Program-made: the position numbers and the translations under genes | Part shown: positions 58,424 to 64,000 of the stretch, piece by piece | How the letters are laid out: every line of letters starts with the position of its first letter | Position numbering within the stretch: position 1 is the stretch's first letter | Assembly (NCBI RefSeq): GCF_010093535.1 | Contig: NW_022985176.1 | Span: 876,665 to 940,664, forward strand | Source: Lindgomyces ingoldianus | Taxonomy: Eukaryota; Ascomycota; Dothideomycetes; Pleosporales; Lindgomycetaceae | Reading direction: 5' to 3' | DNA length: 64,000 bases | Notes under the pieces: model-generated | The model's database searches: none | Seen by the model: the letters and a program-made list of their open reading frames with translations, nothing else | Told to the model about the DNA's origin: nothing

Positions 58424-60262
58424 ATGAGTGCGACCACGACAAAAAGCAAAAGGGGGCCGACGGTGTTGGTATGCCAGCTGCACAGGCCTCGCAAGCTTCT
58501 TAGGAGCTGCACTAATTGGATCCCAGATGACAGATGCTCGGGATCCAAATCCACGACTTTCGCCACGAATGCCCGTCCTACGGCCCGGGGCGAAACTTAT
58601 ATCGGTTGACAACATCCTCCAATATGCTTCGGACATCCCGTCGCAGCAACGACGCGGCCCTCCGAATCAGCGTCCCCTCATACACACTCGTACACCCAGC
58701 GGCCGCCATCCACTCGACCCAAAGCTCTCCGGTCGCCTCATTCCCCAACATATTCCGACGCGCTCGAGCAAACTCAGTGAGAAGCTAGTGCTTCTGCCTG
58801 AGGCCGTCGTGGAAGCGGATGATGAGAAGGGAATTTTTGATGAGGATGATGAAGCGCCGCCCAAGGATGAGGATCTGCAGAGGAGGAGCGTAACGGGTGG
58901 GTTGAAGGATAAGAGCTACGCGGAACGGTTGCCCAAGGCGAGGAGAGCAGAGAAGTTGGCTAGGGTCACGGCGTATTGCACGGCGCAGGCATACAAGATG
59001 AAGAGCACCGCCGAGTTTGTCAAGACCCAGCATAATGCGAGGACGAAGTTGTATGACGATTGCTTGTACACAGTCTATCATTTACCGTTGTTGCCGGGGA
59101 GCGATGGGTATAGAGTCAGGAGTAGTCCAGCGCTGAAGAGTCCTGGTGGGAAGACGGTGCTCGATGAAGAGATTGAGAGGAACGAGCAGAGAGAGTATCA
59201 TGAGGGGTATTTTGGGGATGCCGAACAGTACAGCATTCGAGGTGGAGAGGAAGAAAGTCCAGGCCAGAGTCCCCACGACCGGCCCCAAAATGAGGAGCAG
59301 GGGGAACATTCGTCGGATTCTTCACGCAGGGAATCGATAGAGGATGGTGCTCCACCCCGGGTTCCACCAAACGCCCTCTCATTTGGTGAAATGTTTGTCT
59401 TTTCATACGGCGTCGTAGTGTTCTGGAATTTCACCGAACGACAAGAAAAGGATATCCTCGCAGATCTGACGTTCTCCACTTCCTCAACTGGCATATTACT
59501 GGCTACGCGACCCCTGAGCGAAGCGGACTTTGAGACTGAGGAGTTCCATTTCGAGTATAACCCAGATATTCCTAGGCCCAGAGTGTTCAACGACATGATC
59601 ACATTGAAAAGTGGAGATCACATGATCAAACTTGCCATGAGCCATGCGATTGCTCAAAGCACGAAACTAAGTCTGTTTGAGGAAGGCATGTCACGGACGA
59701 TGCTACAAGCGCAATATATACCTAAACGGCTGGCATTAACTGGAAAGCTGGGGATGGGGAGAACGGAGGTGGTCAAGATGATAGGGCAGTTATTCACCAG
59801 CCGGGTGGATGTTAACCTTTGTAACTTGCACCTCAGATTCCTACTCAATCTGGATAACACTGATATATTCCAGCGTCCAACATGCTCGATACGCCGAACT
59901 TCTTCTGGGAGTCAGAACCCACACTCCACCCGCTGTACACGGCCGTCCGCGAATACCTCGAAATCAAACCACGCATCCAAGTTCTGAACGAACGGTGTCG
60001 TGTGTTCCTCGACCTAGGCGAGATTCTCTCGGACTCGATATCCGACAAGAAAATGACGCGGATCACGTGGATCATCATTGTGCTCATCGTCCTCAGCATC
60101 TGTGTCACTTGTCTAGAGGTGCTGCTGAGATTTGCAATACTTCACAGCAAAGGAAAGGCCACAGACGTGGTGGGGAAGCCGGCCATCGCGGGACCGAGTC
60201 TGCTGTTTGGGAGAACCTTAATATGGACGGTAAAAACCGCGAGATCAAGAATTGCCGGATAG
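58424..60262 (+). CDS. Rmd8/Sif-type DUF155 membrane protein, 575 aa
   Basis: Three exons: 58424..58468 (15 codons), 58527..59820 and 59874..60262. The short first exon was chosen because its donor (GTATGC) and the acceptor (CCCAG) join in phase 0 to the long exon. N-terminal 200 residues are Arg/Pro-rich then acidic (EADDEKGIFDEDDEAPP). The DUF155 region begins near GEMFVFSYGVVVFWNFTERQE and continues with EEFHFEYNPDIPRPRVFND, LAMSHAIAQSTKLSLFEE, NMLDTPNFFWESEPTLHPLYT and LEIKPRIQVLNERC. A single C-terminal hydrophobic span follows (WIIIVLIVLSICVTCLEVLL). The family includes yeast Rmd1 and Rmd8 (required for meiotic nuclear division) and fission-yeast Sad1-interacting factors. Its molecular role is not well known. 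It is probably anchored in an internal membrane by its tail. Confidence 0.92.
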
Positions 60263-60988
60263 GGATATGTAGTTCTGAGTTGTGGGTTGCATAGCGTCGG
60301 AGTTCTACACACACGTTCGTCTATTTCCTCCTTATTCATAGCCTACAGCAGACTTGATAGCTACTTTTCTTCGGAAACGCCTTCCGTGTCATTTCAATCA
60401 TTATCACTCACTCTCACCCGAGAGCCCTCGCCTTCACCCGCCCTCATACCATCGAAACCGAGGCCCAAGATTTACTCAATCCGGAACGCGGTTTGTTCTG
60501 GTTCCTGTTTGATGAGCAGGGGCATTAAAACGCCTCTTATTACACATGCTAAATTGGTTGCACATTTTCCAGCCCTTCCCCAAATACTGCCAGCCCAGTT
60601 TTCGAGGCAGTGCCTGTATCAAGAATCGCGAATCTGACACGGGACGATTGGTGGGGGAGGGGGGGGTTGCGGCGATCTGTGTGCCAACGGCTGTGCGACG
60701 CGGGAACGCGGTTGAAGTCTCGCGTAACTTCGCGCTAGTGCTGTTTTGAGGCGGTGGGTGTGGTTGCTGGGGCGTGTTTGGCGGGAGCGTGGCTGCAGCG
60801 AAACACAACACATGAGCTTGCGCTTCCGTCCCAACTGAGTTCCAATCTCAACAACAACCTCTTCACCTTTATTCTCCTTCCTCCGGCTTTTTGCTTTTCA
60901 GGTGTGCGTCTTGGGTATTCTATCCGCGCGCATTATTTCAACGGCCTTACTTCATCGAGAACAGTCGGAGACATTGGAGAACGGCAAT
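60263..60988. promoter_or_regulatory. Upstream region of the E2 gene
   Basis: CT-rich leader-like sequence toward 60840-60980. No other coding signal and no defined site recognised. Confidence 0.4.
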
Positions 60989-61664
60989 ATGGCGCTTTCG
61001 TCTGGAACTGCTCCAAATGGCGCCCGCGGTCAAACCGTCGCTCAGCGGTATGCATGCACACCCATTGCCCTCACATCTCTCTTTCTACACTTAGCAGCTA
61101 ACATCGCACCTTCTCCAACAAGTCTGCAGAAAGAGCTCATGGACCTCATGACTAAGCCAACCCCGGGCATCACTGCCTTCCCGGACGATGAGAACATGAC
61201 CATCTGGACCGCCACTATCGAGGGCCCTCCCGACACTCCCTACGCTGACCTGACTTTTAAGCTCTGGATGAAGTTCGCTGACACTTATCCCTACACCCCT
61301 CCACGCGTACTCTTCAAGACGCCAATCTACCACCCCAACGTCGACTTCTCTGGTCGCATCTGTCTCGACATCCTCAAGGACAAGTGGAGCGCCATCTACA
61401 ATATCACGAGCGTGCTTCTGAGTCTGCAGAGCCTGTTGGGCGAGCCGAATACGTATGAATTCTTTTATCGTTGCTTCGCACCACACCACACCCTACCTCG
61501 CTACGCTACTTGTCTATCTAAGTTTTAGCAGCGTACTAATTCGCTCGTATAGTTCGAGTCCGCTGAATGGCCAGGCTGCTGAGCTCTGGGACAAAGACCA
61601 AGAGGAATTCAAGCGCCATGTCCTAGCCCGCCATAAGCAGCCTGAGGAGCTAGATGCTTGTTAA
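60989..61664 (+). CDS. UBE2C/Ubc11-type E2 ubiquitin-conjugating enzyme, 166 aa
   Basis: Three exons: 60989..61047, 61123..61452 and 61553..61664; introns of 75 and 100 nt with TACTAAT or GCTAAC-like branch sites. Total 167 codons including stop. The UBC fold runs from VAQRLQKELMDLM through IEGPPDTPYADLTFKL, TYPYTPPRVLF and the active-site segment HPNVDFSGRICLDILKDKW. It ends with a conserved GEPNTSSPLNGQAAELW helix. The N-terminal extension (about 18 residues, Gly/Ala/Ser-rich) is as in UBE2C/UbcH10 proteins, which serve the anaphase-promoting complex in mitotic cyclin destruction. Catalytic Cys and the upstream HPN tripeptide are intact. It is very likely essential for mitosis, by analogy. 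Confidence 0.95.
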
Positions 61665-61903
61665 TCGGATCTCATCTGCTCCGATCTGATCGACTGACTA
61701 GCTTCGCTATCCTTCGCAATGTTGCGCAGAACGGTCTTTTGTGCTTTCGCCGGGAGGTATTGTTGGATTGGATTCAATTCCCGCGCAATCTTCTTGTGTA
61801 AGTTGAATGCGAAACTTCTGGACTGGACTGGACTGGGCTGTTTGTAACAACTTCCTGGTCGGCTCAGTCAGCTTGTTATTTGTATTCTTCCCCGTCTGTG
61901 AGA

Positions 61904-61936
61904 TTGCGTTGCATTGCGTTGCGTTGCATTGCGTTG
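61904..61936. repeat. TTGCR pentamer repeat
   Basis: About six to seven units alternating TTGCG and TTGCA, downstream of the E2 gene, likely in its 3' untranslated region. Confidence 0.8.
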
Positions 61937-62103
61937 TAGTTGAATCGCAATGGCCTGGTGTCTCTGTCCTGTCCTTGGGCGGACATTGGACATGCGTGTT
62001 TCTCCTACGTTTGTGTCTACTTTTCCTCTTCACCAACCCAAGCACGTCATCCTAGTCAGTTTCTTCGGCAACTGACTGACAGTGTCATGTTCTTTCCTTT
62101 GGT

Positions 62104-62128
62104 CTCTCTCTCTCTCTCCCTCTCTCTT
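62104..62128. repeat. CT dinucleotide run
   Basis: CT run interrupted once by CC. Confidence 0.8.
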
Positions 62129-62354
62129 GCATTTGCATGGCTGGCAGGCGGCATGGCGTGGAGTCTGGCGGATCGAACAAGTATGGGATTCTTTAGTGTG
62201 GGTGAGTGGGTGATCGAGTTGACATGGTTGGCTGGCATCGGGACACGCCTTCTTAATGCTCAGCTTAGTGGACTTGCAAATTTCCATTGCAACTACTCCC
62301 TCTACAAAGAGTTAAACCATTCTCTTCACTACATGTGGCTAATTTTCTTGTGAC

Positions 62355-62400
62355 TGCTATGTTGTGCTATGTTGTGCTATGTTGTGCTGTTCTATGCTAT
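62355..62400. repeat. GTTGTGCTAT decamer repeat
   Basis: About four tandem copies, the last one degenerate. It has the same 10-bp period as the unrelated array at 2241-2290. Confidence 0.8.
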
Positions 62401-63380
62401 CAAGATTGCAAGTACATTCTCTCTATTTGGAGCGGCGTACTAACAAATACCTTGCCCGAGATCAACATCAACACTTATACAGGCTAGCTGGCTAAATATT
62501 ATCGTAGGTACCACTCCCCCCTTCCATCTCGTGCATATACACCAGATCTGATAAATTTCGACCTCAATAGAACGGAACAGAAATAGAAAAAAGGAAAACG
62601 ACCGCATGTCGTTTGTTGTAGGCAGGATGTTGGGGGGGTTCGTTTGAGACCGATCTAGCTCACTCGTGTACCACTTTATCTCGGTCCCGTCTTTAGGCCG
62701 GGATTGTTGGACAATGTCGCCGCTGTAAGATGCAATATACCCTAACGTTAAGTCAAATAATGACTATCTCGTCCAACCGATCCACTCTGAAATCTTCTAA
62801 GAATTCGCCATTCATCATACCGTGGACCTGAGCATCTAATCAAGCGGTATGTACCGCTCGCTTTTCCATCACACGAAACATTGAAACTCTAGAAATCAAG
62901 ACAAACGCATCGCCGACTCGAAAAATGCTCAGTAAAGTCTCCAATATAAACTAGTTGACCATATTCTCTTCCCCACTTTTGAAGTGAGGAATAAAGTTCT
63001 ATGACTAGCCGCAAAACCATTATACAGTTTCGTGTGCGTAGCCCAACGCTTGCGGTCCACTTCAAGTTTCGAAAGCCGCACTTTCAGATCCCTGCTTATA
63101 CATTCAAGTCTATTTAAATTCAGCACAGTGGCTGGAGTGACAGAGACAGCAGCCCCAATGTCTATTCCGCTATGGTGGGGATACGGCACGACGTTTTGTT
63201 TAATGAGAGTTATACCTGGATTACATCGCTGCATTTTCAACCACTAAACCGTAAGAACTTACTCGCGCAGATACATAGGTAATCGGGAGCTGTGTGAAGA
63301 TTATGAAGGTGGCCATCTCTGTCCTCGTCGTAGGTTTTGCGGGTCTTGGTATGCTTGTTGCACTTCTATATAATGGAGTC

Positions 63381-64000
63381 ATCTTTGCGACCACAGGCGA
63401 CCAACTCGTTGCGATTACGGATGGCGCTGGTGGCATGGGACGACTTTGTAGCTAAGTTATCTTTGGATAACTAGTCCCAACCTACTGAGGTTCGAATAGG
63501 ATCTACATACCAGCCTGGCACCTAATATGGTTGGCCATCAATTAGTGGGCTAGAAACCAACAGAAGCCAATTCAGTGAATCGTTCTGGTCGACAGAACTA
63601 GGAAATAGGTCGCGATAGATATCATATAAATCCCTCGTGTAGTCTGGAGCAGCTAAGCAAACCCCAAACCTACTAAACAGCGAGTCCATACCGGAAGACT
63701 TGTCTCCGGGATCTTTTGCATTTCTGTATGCGGATCTTTTGTGCCATGCTCTGTTGGGTTCTAATGCTTTGTCCCGTGAAGGCCTACGGATATTGATGGC
63801 GCGATTTGACTATCCTTTATTACGAAGATCGTTTAGGGAGGCAGAGAGCGCCTCGTCAATTAGCATTCCACTACACAAGGGGGTTTCATATTGAAACAGG
63901 ACGTAAAATCTGATTGGAAAAGGACGCCAATTTGAAGTTTCTGGAAAAGACTCTCTGTCGAGGATCCACCCAGTGTTCATATTATCCCACACCATCGGCT
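63381..64000 (-). pseudogene. Decayed HET-domain gene running off the right edge
   Basis: One minus frame from about 63999 to 63462 reads as the middle of a HET protein with two internal TAG stops. It includes AKDPGDKSSGMDSLF (equivalent to the usual DPRDKVYGLLSLF), APDYTRDLYDIYRDLF (equivalent to PDYTxSVxEVYRD) and PLIDGQPY-stop-VPGWYVD. The last matches the usual GLPSWVPDWS, with the stop standing in the conserved Trp position (TGG to TAG) and a Gly in place of Asp. After a stop near 63462, further HET-like sequence (SAIRNRNELVACG) occurs near 63390-63445. The plus-strand frame 63700-63894 is its antisense. The N-terminal HET core would lie beyond 64000. It is broken, and no intact copy of this gene is present in the window. 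Confidence 0.7.

Larger units (their letters stand above)
61665..63380. other. Non-coding stretch with simple repeats
   Basis: 3' flank of the E2 gene, then repeats and AT-rich sequence without convincing genes. Confidence 0.45.

Noticed and set aside
63700..63894. Plus-strand 64-codon frame at the right edge
   Set aside because: It is the antisense of the HET relic, whose minus frame carries recognisable HET motifs.

Overview
This window reads as nuclear DNA of a filamentous ascomycete (Pezizomycotina). Genes sit on both strands, are separated by 0.5-4 kb of non-coding DNA, and are interrupted by short introns (about 45-120 nt, mostly 45-65) with GTAnGT-type donors and CTAAC/CTGAC-like branch sites. 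Families largely restricted to these fungi are present: a HET-domain protein, a DUF6536 membrane protein, a Rax1-type RGS protein and an Npr2 homologue. The sequence alone does not settle order or genus. All exon structures were built by hand from frame continuity and splice signals. Every complete spliced model has a CDS length divisible by three.

Layout. 1-7.2 kb: gene-poor DNA around one HET-domain incompatibility-type gene (minus). 7.2-12.5 kb: uba4/MOCS3 (plus), converging on npr2 (minus), then a single-pass membrane protein with a cysteine-containing outer domain (minus). 12.5-16.9 kb: gene desert holding a decayed NB-ARC (NLR-type) gene. 16.9-23.7 kb: a 1139-residue coiled-coil protein and a mitochondrial acyl-CoA dehydrogenase (both minus). 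23.7-31.9 kb: gene-poor, with one seven-exon DUF6536 membrane protein (plus) and a possible decayed secreted-protein gene. 32-43 kb: arrestin-like adaptor (plus), APC-type permease (minus), a two-copy-domain small protein (plus) and a membrane RING-H2 protein (plus). 44-52 kb: a small conserved-looking protein (minus) divergent from a bHLH transcription factor (plus), a partly resolved small gene (minus) next to a minisatellite, and an Hsp20-type chaperone (plus). 52.3-53.5 kb: a decayed leucine-rich protein gene. 54.8-61.7 kb: 2-oxoglutarate oxygenase (minus), Rax1-like RGS protein, Rmd8/DUF155 protein and a UBE2C-type E2 enzyme (all plus). 61.7-64 kb: simple repeats, then a decayed second HET gene running off the right edge.

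How the genes fit together. Most intact genes are housekeeping or signalling functions with no obvious cluster logic: tRNA thiolation/urmylation (uba4), amino-acid signalling to TORC1 (npr2), permease turnover (arrestin-like adaptor with a PPxY motif), a permease, ubiquitin transfer (UBE2C, RING), branched-chain acyl-CoA oxidation (ACAD) and G-protein signalling (RGS). The notable accessory theme is allorecognition: one intact HET gene, plus a frameshifted NB-ARC relic and a stop-interrupted HET relic. Several of the relic stops are of the C-to-T / G-to-A kind expected from RIP-like mutation. I found no convincing transposon, rRNA, tRNA or secondary-metabolite cluster.
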